Assembly: GCA_037478835.1 (NCBI GenBank)
Contig: JBBFLV010000002.1
Span: forward strand, 186,001 to 250,000
From: 630D-37 sp037478835
Lineage (GTDB): Bacteria > Chloroflexota > Anaerolineae > Anaerolineales > Villigracilaceae
Direction: 5' to 3'
Length of the DNA: 64,000 bases
The notes beneath the pieces were generated by a model that was not told the origin of the DNA, did not search any database, and saw only the letters and a list, made by a program, of their open reading frames with translations. Positions 1-8,340 of this stretch are shown in pieces. Position numbers and translations under genes: made by a program. Each line of letters starts with the position of its first letter. The first letter of the stretch is position 1.

Positions 1-1301
1 CAGGCCGGGACCGTGACCTCGTCTTCCAGATAGAGCATTTCGCTATCGTCATCGTAGCCGAAGAGCTCGGCATAGCGTCCCCAGCGAACGGCGATCTCCA
101 GCTGTTTTTCGGCCTCGGCCGGGGGGAAGTCCAGCTCAAGCGCGGTTTGGATCACTTCCCATTTCAGCTGATGGCGGTCCGAGGATTGAAGCAGGTTGAG
201 CAGCCAGCGGAAGAAGGGTAGGCGGCGCAGACGGGTGGCAAAGAGCTGCTTGCGCAGCTGGATGCTTCCATCGGCAAAGGTTTCTCCCAAGGGGGTGAGC
301 ACGATGTCACCTTGCGAAACGGTGGCAAAACCGAGCATTTCGGCGGCCTCCGTCAGCCGCAGGATGTGATCGGAATCCACTTTGAGCTCTTCGACCAGGT
401 GGTAGAGATCGGCGCGGTCATCCGGCTCGGCGGCCAGGGCCTCCAGCAAGCCGGCCAGATCGCCGAGGGTAATATCGGGCAGGGTGCGCTTGCGCCCCGG
501 TTCACCGGGCGCTACGCCCAGCTCGATCGGTTCGGGCTCGGTTTGCCCGGCCAGGGTGGCGTAGACTTGGTCAACTTTGGCGATGAATTCCGGCGATTTT
601 CGCTGGCGCGGGTGAGGTAGATCGATGGTCAGCTCGGCAACGACGCGTCCGGGCTCTTTTTCCATGACGATAATGCGATCGGCCAGCAGGACGGCCTCTT
701 CGATGTTGTGGGTGACCATCAGGATGGCCTTGGTGGGAATATCGCCGGCCAGCCAGAGTTCGAGCAATTCGCCGCGCAGCGCTTCTGCCGAGAGCACATC
801 CAGCGCCGAAAACGGCTCATCCAGGCAGAGCAATTCGGGTTCGACGGCCATTGCCCGCGCAAAGCCCACTTTTTGACGCATACCACCGGAGAGCTCGCGC
901 GGGTAGGCATTTTCAAAGCCATCCAACCCGACTTTATCGAGCAATGCCTCGGCCCGTTGGGCGCGTTCGGGATAGGGGACACCCCGCGCCTTGAGGGCGA
1001 GCTCCACATTTTCCTGAACGGTGAGCCAGGGGAAGAGGGCAAAGGTCTGGAAGACAATGGTCGCATGGGGGTTGACATCGGTCAACAGATCGTCGCGGTA
1101 GATCACCAGCCCATGGGTCGGGCGGGTAAGCCCGGTCATAATGCGCAGCAACGTGCTCTTGCCGCAGCCCGAAGGTCCGAGCAGGACGACGAACTCGCCT
1201 TCGCGTAGCTGCAGGTTCACGCTCTGCACGGCGGTGAAGCGGCGCGCCCCGCGCCCGTAGATCATGCTGACGTTACGTAGTTCGAGAAGCGTTTTTCCCA
1301 T
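1..1301 (-). CDS. NitT/TauT-type ABC transporter ATP-binding protein with C-terminal AAA-associated domain, 3' end cut by window edge
   Basis: The reverse strand reads open from an ATG at 1301 to the window edge (433 codons), so the C-terminus is missing. The first 250 or so residues are an ABC ATPase: Walker A GPSGCGKST, signature LSGGMRQK, Walker B LLCLDEPFSALD and a switch His in MVTHN. The remaining residues match the extension known as the AAA-associated C-terminal domain, found on some nitrate/sulfonate/taurine-type ATPases; the family is about 430-450 residues, so little is lost. The start lies 4 nt after the permease stop, with GGAGTGA as ribosome-binding site, so the two genes are co-transcribed. 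It should energise the fused permease at the membrane. The substrate cannot be told because no binding-protein gene is in view. Confidence 0.88.
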   Translation of the reverse strand, partial: MGKTLLELRNVSMIYGRGARRFTAVQSVNLQLREGEFVVLLGPSGCGKSTLLRIMTGLTRPTHGLVIYRDDLLTDVNPHATIVFQTFALFPWLTVQENVELALKARGVPYPERAQRAEALLDKVGLDGFENAYPRELSGGMRQKVGFARAMAVEPELLCLDEPFSALDVLSAEALRGELLELWLAGDIPTKAILMVTHNIEEAVLLADRIIVMEKEPGRVVAELTIDLPHPRQRKSPEFIAKVDQVYATLAGQTEPEPIELGVAPGEPGRKRTLPDITLGDLAGLLEALAAEPDDRADLYHLVEELKVDSDHILRLTEAAEMLGFATVSQGDIVLTPLGETFADGSIQLRKQLFATRLRRLPFFRWLLNLLQSSDRHQLKWEVIQTALELDFPPAEAEKQLEIAVRWGRYAELFGYDDDSEMLYLEDEVTVPA

Positions 1302-1305
1302 GAGA

Positions 1306-3030
1306 TCACTCCATGCGATATTGTTCTTCGGCCAGACGGTAGAGGCGTCGCCAGAAGAGGCGGTTGATCAGCACGACCGTCAGGATCATGCTCACCGTGG
1401 CGACCAGCAGCAGCCGATAGTCTCCGAGTTGCGTAGCTTCGGCGATCAGCGCGCCGATGCCCGTGACTTTGAGCGTCTCTCCGCCGATCTGGATATATTC
1501 GGCGACGATGCTGGCGTTCCAGGCACCGCCGGAGGCGGTGATCGAGCCGGTGATGATATAGGGGAAGAGCGCAGGCAGGATCAATGTGCGCCAGCGTTCC
1601 CAGCCGCGCAGGTGCATGAGCGAAGCGGTGTATTTTAAGTCCTGCGGAATGGCCGCGGCGCCGGCAATGATATTGAAGAGGAGATACCACTGCGTGCCCA
1701 TGAGCATCAGAAGCACCGAGGCCAGGTTGAGCCCGCCGCGCAGCGAGACCAGGAAGGCGACCAGGAGAGGGAAGAGCGCCGTTGCCGGGATGGAGGCCAC
1801 GACTTGAACGATCGGTTGGAGCCATGCCGCCAGCCGCGGCTGAGAACCGATCAGCACACCCAGCGGGATCGTCCAGGAGAGGGCGAGGATCAGGGCGACG
1901 ACCACGCGCACCAGGGTCGCCAGCAAACCGATCAGAATCTCAAGCCACTGCGCCAACGGCAACTGGATGAACTCCCGCAAAGCATTCCACGCGCCCCAGC
2001 CGAGTGCCAATAGAAGGACGAAGAAAATCAATCGTCCGATGAAGTTGCTCGAGGGGGTCTCCTCCTTCAAGTATTGTTTTGCAGGAAAATGGCGTATCAC
2101 GAAAAGGTCGAGGCGCTCGGTGAGCGGTGCGATGATCTTTTCATGGACCCATTGAATGAGACGGGCTTCGGACCACAGATCGTAAAACCAGGATGTAGGA
2201 GGGTTATCGCTCTCCACCATTTCGATCTTGAAGCGATCGGCCCAGGCCAGCAGGGGGCGCCAGATGAACTGATCCATCAGGATGATCACCAGGATAAGCG
2301 TTCCCAATCCCCAGAAAAGCGCTTCGGTGTTCCCCTGTAAGGCGGCCATTTGCAGGTAGGCGCCCAGGCCGGGTAGGTGAAATTCGCGCTGACCTACGGT
2401 GAAGATTTCGGCCGCCATCAGGAAGAACCAGCCTCCTGCCCAGGACATCATGCTGTTCCAGATCAGCGAAATGGCCGCAAAGGGGAGCTCCAGGAACTTG
2501 AAGCGCATCCAGGAATTCAAGCGGAAGATGGCGGAGGCCTCCCGCAGCTCTTTGGGGATGGTGGTCAGGGATTGATACCAGGCGTAGGTCATGTTCCAGG
2601 CCTGGCTGGTGAAGATTAGGACGATTGCCGAGAGCTCGGCGGCTATGCGTTGCGGTAGGATGGCGCTGAGGCTGATCAGCACAACCGGCAGGAACGAAAG
2701 GATCGGCACACTTTGCAGCACATCCAGGAGCGGCATCAGCACCCGCTCGGCCCGGCGGTTATAGGCCGCCCAGCGCCCATACCACATGGTGAAGGAAAAC
2801 GAGAGCAGGTAGGCGGCAAACATGCGCCACAAGGAATAGAGGGTATAGAGAGGGAGGACGCGCCTATCGAGCGAAATGCTGATCTCCGCTGCCGGCGGAC
2901 GGGTGAGATGCAGGGCCAGCGTCGCTCCGGCGTAGAGGAGGGTGATCAAGGTCAGCAAGATCAGTGCATCGCCCCAGGTGAAGCGGCGCTGCAAAGGAGA
3001 AGTGGGCTGGAAGAGCGAGGGCGCAGTCAT
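1306..3030 (-). CDS. ABC transporter permease, fused double-permease (NitT/TauT type)
   Basis: This 574-residue protein has two homologous membrane halves, each a BPD_transp_1-like permease with about six hydrophobic segments (roughly residues 20-280 and 325-565). Between them, near residues 280-320, is a hydrophilic linker. Each half carries an EAA-like loop: ELREASAIFRLN in the first half and QDLKYTASLMHLRG in the second. A fused permease can form the whole translocation path alone. It is first in a minus-strand pair with the AAA-associated ATPase. No substrate-binding protein is adjacent within the window; one may lie beyond the left edge. Substrate unknown. Confidence 0.85.
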   Translation of the reverse strand: MTAPSLFQPTSPLQRRFTWGDALILLTLITLLYAGATLALHLTRPPAAEISISLDRRVLPLYTLYSLWRMFAAYLLSFSFTMWYGRWAAYNRRAERVLMPLLDVLQSVPILSFLPVVLISLSAILPQRIAAELSAIVLIFTSQAWNMTYAWYQSLTTIPKELREASAIFRLNSWMRFKFLELPFAAISLIWNSMMSWAGGWFFLMAAEIFTVGQREFHLPGLGAYLQMAALQGNTEALFWGLGTLILVIILMDQFIWRPLLAWADRFKIEMVESDNPPTSWFYDLWSEARLIQWVHEKIIAPLTERLDLFVIRHFPAKQYLKEETPSSNFIGRLIFFVLLLALGWGAWNALREFIQLPLAQWLEILIGLLATLVRVVVALILALSWTIPLGVLIGSQPRLAAWLQPIVQVVASIPATALFPLLVAFLVSLRGGLNLASVLLMLMGTQWYLLFNIIAGAAAIPQDLKYTASLMHLRGWERWRTLILPALFPYIITGSITASGGAWNASIVAEYIQIGGETLKVTGIGALIAEATQLGDYRLLLVATVSMILTVVLINRLFWRRLYRLAEEQYRME

Positions 3031-3152
3031 GAGCCTAATTTTACTTCAGGAGAGGGGAGAGGGGAAAGTAAATGCGTCTGATTTGATAAAAACTTTGGGT
3101 CGATGGGGTTATTTTGAGCCGGAGAAAATGTAAGCTTAATACCGGCGTTTTC

Positions 3153-3202
3153 TTGGGACAAACGCAAGCGTTTTGGGGACAAACGCAAGCGTTTGCCCTA
3201 CA
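3153..3202. repeat. Palindromic intergenic repeat, GACAAACGCAAGCGTTT type, two units
   Basis: Two near-identical units of GGGACAAACGCAAGCGTTT lie back to back. Each contains the inverted repeat AAACGC-AA-GCGTTT, and the second runs on into TGCCCTAC. The same unit recurs at 5841-5905 and, diverged, at 40889-40940. It lies between two divergent genes and could fold as short hairpins in RNA. Confidence 0.7.
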
Positions 3203-3219
3203 TTTGCGCGTTTTCGACT

Positions 3220-3225
3220 TATAAT
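3220..3225 (+). promoter_or_regulatory. Probable -10 element for the acyl-CoA dehydrogenase gene
   Basis: A perfect TATAAT lies 60 nt before the start codon at 3285. No convincing -35 hexamer is seen at 17 nt, since the palindromic repeat occupies that position. The call rests on the -10 match and its intergenic position. Confidence 0.45.
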
Positions 3226-3284
3226 CACGGTGGGCGCGTGATGTTGAACGGCGCTCGCTACATTCCAAATCCGGAGGGCTTTCG

Positions 3285-4451
3285 ATGAGCGTGGAACTGT
3301 TTCCCTTGAGTGAGGAGCATCGCATGATCCGCGATGCGGCGCGCGAGTTTGCGCAAAAGGAGATCGCCCCAATTGCCGCCGAGCACGATGAGAGCGGAAA
3401 ATTCCCCCACGAGACGATCAAGAAGATGGGGGAGATGGGGTTTATGGGGATCGAGGTGCCGGAAGAATACGGCGGGGCCGGGTTGGATACCCTTTCCTAT
3501 GTGTTGGCGCTGGAGGAGATCTGCAAGGTGGACGCGGCCCATGGGACGATTATGTCGGTGAATAATTCGCTGTTCTGTTACGGGTTGCTGAAATTCGGCA
3601 CGGAGGAGCAGAAGCAGACCTATCTGCGCGCGGTGGCTTCCGGGAAGGCGATCGGTGCCTACGCGCTGACCGAGCCGATGTCCGGCTCCGATGCCGGCAA
3701 TATGCGCACGCGCGCTGTGCGGGATGGGGATTTTTACGTGCTGAACGGGCGAAAATCCTGGATCACCAGTGGGCCGGTGGCCGATTATTTCGTTGTCTTC
3801 GCGATGACGGAGCCGGAGAAGAAGCATAAGGGGATCACGGCGTTTGTTGTCGATGGGAAGACGCCCGGCTTGATCCGCGGGAAGAAGGAGCCGAAGCTGG
3901 GGATTCGCGCTTCGGATACGAGTGAGATCGTGTTCGAGGATTGCCGTGTGCCAGTGAGCAATCGCCTTGGGGAGGAAGGAGAGGGCTTTAAGATCGCCAT
4001 GACCATCCTGGATGCCGGGCGGATCGGCATTGCGGCCCAGGCGCTGGGGATCGCCGAGGCGGCCTACGAGGCTTCGGTGCGCTATGCGCGCGAGCGCGAG
4101 GCGTTCGGTCAGCCGATCGGGGCGTTCCAGGGGGTGGGCTTTAAGATCGCCGATATGAAGACGCGCATTGAGGCCTCGCGGTTGTTGGTCTATAACGCGG
4201 CGCTGGCCAAGGAGCGCGCTAAAACGACAGGCGAGCGCTTTACGCTGGAGGCTTCGATGGCGAAGCTTTTCGCTTCCGAGACGGCGATGTTCTGCGCCCA
4301 TGCGGCGGTGCAGATCCACGGTGGGATGGGCTATAGCAAGGAGCTGCCGATCGAGCGCTATTTCCGTGATGCGAAGATCACCGAGATTTACGAGGGGACG
4401 AGCGAGATCCAGCGTTTGGTGATCGCGCGTCAGGAGCTAGGGATTAAGTGA
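3285..4451 (+). CDS. Acyl-CoA dehydrogenase (short-chain/butyryl-CoA type)
   Basis: The protein is 388 residues, the usual length for the family. It oxidises acyl-CoA to trans-2-enoyl-CoA with FAD, passing electrons to electron-transfer flavoprotein. Visible signatures are AYALTEPMSGSDAG (acyl-CoA/FAD region, near residue 125), the C-terminal IHGGMGYSKELPIERYFRD, and EIYEGTSEIQ, whose Glu (about residue 370) is the catalytic base in the short-chain group. The start ATG has CCGGAGGG 5-10 nt upstream. It is followed in the same direction by a zinc-type dehydrogenase 155 nt away. ETF genes are not in the window. Exact chain length is an inference from the Glu position. Confidence 0.93.
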   Translation: MSVELFPLSEEHRMIRDAAREFAQKEIAPIAAEHDESGKFPHETIKKMGEMGFMGIEVPEEYGGAGLDTLSYVLALEEICKVDAAHGTIMSVNNSLFCYGLLKFGTEEQKQTYLRAVASGKAIGAYALTEPMSGSDAGNMRTRAVRDGDFYVLNGRKSWITSGPVADYFVVFAMTEPEKKHKGITAFVVDGKTPGLIRGKKEPKLGIRASDTSEIVFEDCRVPVSNRLGEEGEGFKIAMTILDAGRIGIAAQALGIAEAAYEASVRYAREREAFGQPIGAFQGVGFKIADMKTRIEASRLLVYNAALAKERAKTTGERFTLEASMAKLFASETAMFCAHAAVQIHGGMGYSKELPIERYFRDAKITEIYEGTSEIQRLVIARQELGIK

Positions 4452-4606
4452 CGGTGAGGCCGTAGATTCGGGAAGCAGGAGCGGCCGAGGTCCCGTCCCG
4501 ATCCGCCCGGCACGTGCGCTCAGGCCGGCAGGCGGATCGGGCGGGGGAGGAAGCCGCGGCCGGCACTTAGCCTGTCTTTTTCCCATATACACAAAAAGAG
4601 GTGCGC

Positions 4607-5638
4607 ATGAAGGCGGTACTTTTCTATCAACACGGCGGTCCGGAAGTATTGCAATATGCCGATTTTCCCACGCCGGAGCCGAAGGCGGGGGAGGTGCTGG
4701 TGCGTTTGCGGGCGGCGGCGCTGAACCGCATGGATGTGATGGTGCGCAACGGTTGGCCGGGGCTGAAGTTGGAGATGCCCCATATCAACGGGGCGGATGG
4801 CGCCGGCGAGGTGGCGGCGCTGGGCGAGGGGGTGAGCGAGTTCCAGGTGGGCGATCGGGTGGTGATCAATGCCAACCTGGGCTGCGGGCGCTGCGAGTTT
4901 TGCTTGGCGGGGGAGGATCACCGCTGCCGGGATTGGCATTTGCTGGGCGAGACGGTGCGCGGGACGTATGCGGAGTATGTGGCGCTGCCGGCTCGTCAGC
5001 TCTATAAGCTGCCGCCGGATTTCGATTTCCACCGGGCGGCCGCGGCGGCGCTGGTCTATCAGACGGCTTGGCATTCGCTGATCACGCGCGGGGGATTGCG
5101 CGCCGGTGAGACGGTGCTGATCGTGGGTGCCGGGGGCGGGGTGAATACCGCCAGTTTGCAGATCGCCAAGCTGGCCGGGGCGAAGGTGATCGTGGTGGGC
5201 TCGAACGCGCAGAAGCTGGAGAAGGCGGCGGCGCTGGGCGCGGATGTGCTGATCGATCGCTCGAAGGAAGAGGATTGGTCAAAGGCGGTGTTCCTGGCGA
5301 CGGGACGGCGCGGGGTGGATGTGGTGGTGGATAATGTGGGGACGACGTTTATGCAGAGCTTGCGCACGCTACGCAAAGGAGGCCGGCTTTTGACGGTGGG
5401 CAATAGCGGTGGGCCGCGCTTTGAGATCGATAACCGCTATATCTTTGCCCGTCACCTTTCGATCATCGGTTCGACGATGAGCCCGATCCGCGATTTTGTG
5501 GAGGTGATGAACCTGGTGGTGGCCGGCAAGCTCCAGCCGGTACTGGATAGCACCTTCCCCTTGCGTGAGGCGGCCAAGGCGCAGGAACGGTTGTGGAACG
5601 GGGAGAATTTCGGCAAGATTACGCTGGCAATTGAGTGA
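4607..5638 (+). CDS. Zinc-binding MDR-family dehydrogenase / quinone oxidoreductase-like
   Basis: This 343-residue medium-chain dehydrogenase/reductase has an N-terminal GroES-like domain and a Rossmann domain with VLIVGAGGGVNTAS near residue 165. The structural-zinc lobe is complete (C-x2-C-x2-C-x7-C in the segment GCGRCEFCLAGEDHRC). The usual catalytic-zinc Cys at the position before the NRMD segment is absent, which points to a quinone-oxidoreductase or enoyl-reductase-like activity rather than a classical alcohol dehydrogenase. ATG 4607 was preferred over GTG 4601 because AAAGAGG sits at a proper distance. Substrate not known; the adjacent acyl-CoA dehydrogenase hints at acyl or carbonyl metabolism. 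Confidence 0.85.
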   Translation: MKAVLFYQHGGPEVLQYADFPTPEPKAGEVLVRLRAAALNRMDVMVRNGWPGLKLEMPHINGADGAGEVAALGEGVSEFQVGDRVVINANLGCGRCEFCLAGEDHRCRDWHLLGETVRGTYAEYVALPARQLYKLPPDFDFHRAAAAALVYQTAWHSLITRGGLRAGETVLIVGAGGGVNTASLQIAKLAGAKVIVVGSNAQKLEKAAALGADVLIDRSKEEDWSKAVFLATGRRGVDVVVDNVGTTFMQSLRTLRKGGRLLTVGNSGGPRFEIDNRYIFARHLSIIGSTMSPIRDFVEVMNLVVAGKLQPVLDSTFPLREAAKAQERLWNGENFGKITLAIE

Positions 5639-5758
5639 GACGTTCTGCAAAAGCCGTCCGAGACATGAGCTTTGCGGAATGGGACACGGATGCGACGGAT
5701 CAATGCGGATTTGGGTATGCTTTTAGCGGCCAAGACTTTTGAGAAGTCAATCTTGTGA

Positions 5759-5775
5759 CTCTGCTTTTTGCAGAG
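5759..5775. other. Short perfect hairpin downstream of the MDR gene
   Basis: CTCTGC-TTTTT-GCAGAG forms a 6-bp hairpin 120 nt after the MDR stop. There is no clear T-run behind it, so it is only a weak terminator candidate. Confidence 0.35.
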
Positions 5776-5802
5776 GGAATACGGTGTATAGAAGATATAG
5801 AA

Positions 5803-5828
5803 GAGGACGGCCATGTTGTGCCGTCCTC
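5803..5828 (-). terminator. Probable intrinsic terminator of the EamA transporter gene
   Basis: A perfect 9-bp stem, GAGGACGGC/GCCGTCCTC with an 8-nt loop, lies 76 nt beyond the minus-strand gene that stops at 5904. On the minus strand it is followed by the T-rich stretch TTCTATATCTTCTAT. It could also act for the plus-strand gene, with a poorer tail. Confidence 0.55.
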
Positions 5829-5840
5829 GGTTTATATTTG

Positions 5841-5905
5841 GAATGAACGCAAGCGTTTTTGGGACAAACGCAAGCGTTTTTGGGACAAACGCAAGCGTTT
5901 GTCCT
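5841..5905. repeat. Palindromic intergenic repeat, three tandem units
   Basis: There are three copies of a 22-nt unit, GGGACAAACGCAAGCGTTTTT (the first begins slightly diverged as AATGAACGC), ending in GCGTTTGTCCTACG. This is the same family as the repeat at 3153-3202. It abuts the end of the EamA gene. Confidence 0.7.
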
Positions 5906-6776
5906 ACGTTCGGGCGGCCAGGATCAGGCCGAGGCCGATCAGCAGGCCGCCGAGCAGGAAGGCCGGGGTGATGCGTTCGCCGAGGAAGAGGGCGCTCAGC
6001 AGGGTGCCGGCCAGGGGCTGGGCGAAGAAGGTGAGGGAAGCCAGGCCGGCATCCAGCAAGGCAAAGGCGGTGTTCCAAAGGTACATTGCCAGCGCGGTGG
6101 AGATGATGCCCAGGAAGAGGATGCCGCCGATCGTTCCCCAGGTGATCGGGCCGATCCCTTGGGTGAAGCTTTCCCATAGGCCGATCGGCAGGGTAAGTGG
6201 CAGGCCGCCGGCCAGGGCGATCAGGCTGGTGGTGAGCACGTCGGTTTGGCGCGTGACTTTGCGGATGAGCACGGAATAGAGTGCCCAGGTGATGCCGGCC
6301 GCGACCAGGCTGAGATTGCCCAGAAAGAGACGGGAGGAGAGGGAAGCGGTGCGCGGGTCAATGACGATCAGCACGCCCAGCGTGGCCAGGAGCAAGGCGC
6401 TTAGGCGGCGCAGGGTGATGCGCTCACGCAGCAGGAGGGCGGCGAAGAGCAAGACGAAGGCCGGGGTGGAAGAGGTGATCAGAGCGCCGTTGGCGGCGGT
6501 GGAAAGCTTGGTGCCTACAAACTGAAAGCCCAACGAGATGCCGTAGCCGATCAGGCCGGTGAGAAAGATGCTCCAGAATTGCGCTCGGCTCAGGGAGGGG
6601 CGGCCGCGCCAGAATAAGATCAGGGCTAAGGTGAAGATTCCTAGGAGCAGGCGCAGGGTGATCAGGGCGAACGGGGGGATGACTTCCAGCACGACTTTGC
6701 TGACGACGTACATTCCGCCCCAGATGGATGCGGCGCTCAGGCCGGCCAGCAGTCCGTAGAGGGTGGTGCGCAACAT
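5904..6776 (-). CDS. EamA/DMT-superfamily transporter
   Basis: This 290-residue, very hydrophobic protein has about ten membrane segments in two internally similar EamA halves (residues about 10-145 and 155-288). The first half contains ISLGFQFVGTKLSTAANGALI, split here by function rather than motif, and the second contains the YSVLIRKVTRQTD turn. Family members export amino acids or other metabolites; the substrate cannot be predicted. The -10 hexamer TACAAT ends just 7 nt before the ATG, so the mRNA is probably leaderless. The 3' end runs into palindromic repeats. Confidence 0.85.
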   Translation of the reverse strand: MLRTTLYGLLAGLSAASIWGGMYVVSKVVLEVIPPFALITLRLLLGIFTLALILFWRGRPSLSRAQFWSIFLTGLIGYGISLGFQFVGTKLSTAANGALITSSTPAFVLLFAALLLRERITLRRLSALLLATLGVLIVIDPRTASLSSRLFLGNLSLVAAGITWALYSVLIRKVTRQTDVLTTSLIALAGGLPLTLPIGLWESFTQGIGPITWGTIGGILFLGIISTALAMYLWNTAFALLDAGLASLTFFAQPLAGTLLSALFLGERITPAFLLGGLLIGLGLILAART

Positions 6777-6783
6777 GGGGTGA

Positions 6784-6789
6784 ATTGTA
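6784..6789 (-). promoter_or_regulatory. -10 element giving a probable leaderless EamA transcript
   Basis: TACAAT on the minus strand is separated from the ATG at 6776 by 7 nt (TCACCCC), which places the expected +1 at or next to the A of the start codon. No Shine-Dalgarno sequence is present. Confidence 0.55.
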
Positions 6790-7018
6790 TCATGGACGGT
6801 GGACGGTGGACCGTAGACGGTGGAGGAGGGGAGAGGGGGAGAACGGGAGAGGGGAGAGGGGAGAGGGGAGAGGAGGGAGGAGGGGAGAAGAGGGAAGATG
6901 GGAGAGGGGGAGAAGGGGAGAACGGGAGAAGGGGAGAACGGGAGAACGGGAGAGGGGAGAGGAGGGAGGAGGGATGAGGGATGAGGGAGGATGTTAGGAG
7001 GGTGGGGTGGGGAGGGTG
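6790..7018 (+). repeat. Intergenic low-complexity tract: GTGGACGGT units then polypurine GGGAGA repeats
   Basis: The tract begins with degenerate GGACGGTGGACGGTGGACC units and becomes a strand-asymmetric polypurine run of GGGAGAGG, GGGAGAACG and GGATGAG units for about 180 nt. The same two styles recur at 9686-9919, 18615-18652 and 23510-23615. There is no coding potential. Confidence 0.75.
7000..7016 (+). other. G-quadruplex motif with single-nucleotide loops
   Basis: The sequence is GGG-T-GGGG-T-GGGG-A-GGG, four G-runs of three or more with 1-nt loops, the most stable intramolecular class known. It ends 20 nt upstream of the tRNA-Sec -10 hexamer and so overlaps the position of the -35 element. 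Confidence 0.75.
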
Positions 7019-7032
7019 GAATTGGCTTGCTC

Positions 7033-7041
7033 TGGTATAAT
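7033..7041 (+). promoter_or_regulatory. Extended -10 promoter of tRNA-Sec
   Basis: TGG-TATAAT is an extended -10 whose last base is 13 nt before the first tRNA nucleotide (7055), so transcription should start near 7048. No -35 hexamer is visible; the G-rich tract occupies that region. Confidence 0.65.
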
Positions 7042-7054
7042 CCCTGTGTCCTTT

Positions 7055-7148
7055 GGGAGTGGAAGGGTCCCGGTGGGCCTCCCGGTCTTCAAAACCGGTG
7101 ACGGGGCGCGGTGCGTTCCGTGGTGGGTTCGACTCCCATCCGCTCCCG
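7055..7148 (+). tRNA. selC: Selenocysteine tRNA (anticodon UCA)
   Basis: The 94-nt fold has the hallmarks of bacterial tRNA-Sec. The acceptor stem is 8 bp, GGGAGTGG (7055-7062) with CCGCTCCC (7140-7147), containing one U-G pair. It stacks directly on a 5-bp T stem with loop TTCGACT, giving the 13-bp acceptor-T helix. The anticodon stem is CCGGT/ACCGG with loop CTTCAAA, anticodon TCA at 7089-7091, reading UGA. There is a long extra arm of about 20 nt. The discriminator is G (7148), and CCA is not encoded (CT follows). SelA, SelB and SelD are not in the window. This implies UGA is recoded as selenocysteine in some genes of this organism. Confidence 0.93.
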
Positions 7149-7173
7149 CTGATCCCCAGACGGTGAGTGTGCT

Positions 7174-8340
7174 ATGTTCCCTGAAAGTGAGATTTTGACA
7201 GCCCTCGTGGCGCGTTATTTGGCCGTGGAGGATGTGACGTTCGGTGATCACGGTCGCTGGATTGCCCGTTATCGTGGGCGGTTGTGGAACGAGGAAGAGT
7301 CCGAAGCGGCCTACGATGCCCTCAGCGAAGCCTTGCGCCGGTATCAGCTGATGCCGCTCTTTCGGCTGGAACAAGGGCGACATGTCATCTATATCGTTCC
7401 GGCACAGCAACCTGGCGATACCGGCAGGCCGATCGTCAACCTGCTCCTTTTCCTGCTGACGCTGGCGAGTGTGCTCTTTACGGCCAGTACGATGGGCAAT
7501 CCCTATGCGCCGCCGCCCCGCAACGTTCTGGATGCGATCTACCAGGGCTGGCCGTTTACGGTCAGCTTGCTGGCGATTTTGCTGGCCCACGAATTCGGTC
7601 ATTATTTGCTCAGTCGCTATCACAAGACGGCGGCTACTTTGCCGTATTTCATTCCACTCCCGTTGATCAGCCCGTTGGGGACGATGGGGGCGGTGATCCA
7701 GATGCGGCAGACGCCGAAGAATCGGCGCGTGCTTTTCGATATTGGCATTGCCGGGCCGCTGGCAGGGATGATCGTGGCCATTCCGGTGCTGATCTGGGGG
7801 CTGGCTCATTCACAAGTCAAGCCGCTGGAAGTGGGTAGCGGGACGGTGCTGGAGGGGAATTCGCTGCTTTACCTGGTGTTGAAATATCTGATCTTTGGAG
7901 AATGGCTCCCGACGCCGCCCCAACAGGTGGGGTTGCTCTATTGGGTGCGTTATTTCTTCACCGGGTCACCGCTGCCGATTGGCGGACGGGATGTGCTCAT
8001 CCATCCGGTGGCCTTTGCCGGCTGGGCCGGTTTGCTGGTGACGGCGCTGAACCTGATCCCGGCCGGAACGCTGGATGGCGGGCACATTCTCTACGCGGCG
8101 CTTGGCCAAAAGGCGCGTCGTTTGTTCCCCTGGATCGTTGGGGTCACTTTCCTGCTCGGTTTCAATTGGTCGGGTTGGTGGGTGTGGACGGTACTGCTTC
8201 TCTGGTTGGGGCGGGCCTACGCTGAGCCGCTGGATCAGATCACACCGCTGGATGGGAAGAGACGTTTGCTGGCACTGCTGGCGCTGGTGCTGTTCCTGTT
8301 GGTCTTTATGCCGGTACCGATGGTGGTCTTCGGGGCATGA
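7174..8340 (+). CDS. Site-2-protease-like membrane metalloprotease (peptidase M50)
   Basis: This 388-residue membrane protein begins with a soluble stretch of about 85 residues, followed by several membrane segments. The zinc motif HEFGH is at residues 139-143, inside a transmembrane helix (LLAHEFGHYLLSRYH), and the third ligand is the Asp of NLIPAGTLDGGH near residue 295. A cytosolic-loop PDZ domain is absent, as in the EGY/cyanobacterial subgroup. Such enzymes cut membrane-bound regulators within the bilayer. The TGA stop overlaps the next ATG (ATGA), so it is translationally coupled to a lipoprotein gene. It begins 26 nt after tRNA-Sec. Partner substrate unknown. Confidence 0.88.
   Translation: MFPESEILTALVARYLAVEDVTFGDHGRWIARYRGRLWNEEESEAAYDALSEALRRYQLMPLFRLEQGRHVIYIVPAQQPGDTGRPIVNLLLFLLTLASVLFTASTMGNPYAPPPRNVLDAIYQGWPFTVSLLAILLAHEFGHYLLSRYHKTAATLPYFIPLPLISPLGTMGAVIQMRQTPKNRRVLFDIGIAGPLAGMIVAIPVLIWGLAHSQVKPLEVGSGTVLEGNSLLYLVLKYLIFGEWLPTPPQQVGLLYWVRYFFTGSPLPIGGRDVLIHPVAFAGWAGLLVTALNLIPAGTLDGGHILYAALGQKARRLFPWIVGVTFLLGFNWSGWWVWTVLLLWLGRAYAEPLDQITPLDGKRRLLALLALVLFLLVFMPVPMVVFGA

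Noticed and set aside
3258..4319. A 353-codon minus-strand frame opposite acyl-CoA dehydrogenase
   Set aside because: His/Arg-rich composition typical of antisense shadow; plus-strand gene is certain.
6836..6990. Polypurine repeats considered as a CRISPR array
   Set aside because: No fixed-length repeat-spacer alternation; units are degenerate and contiguous.
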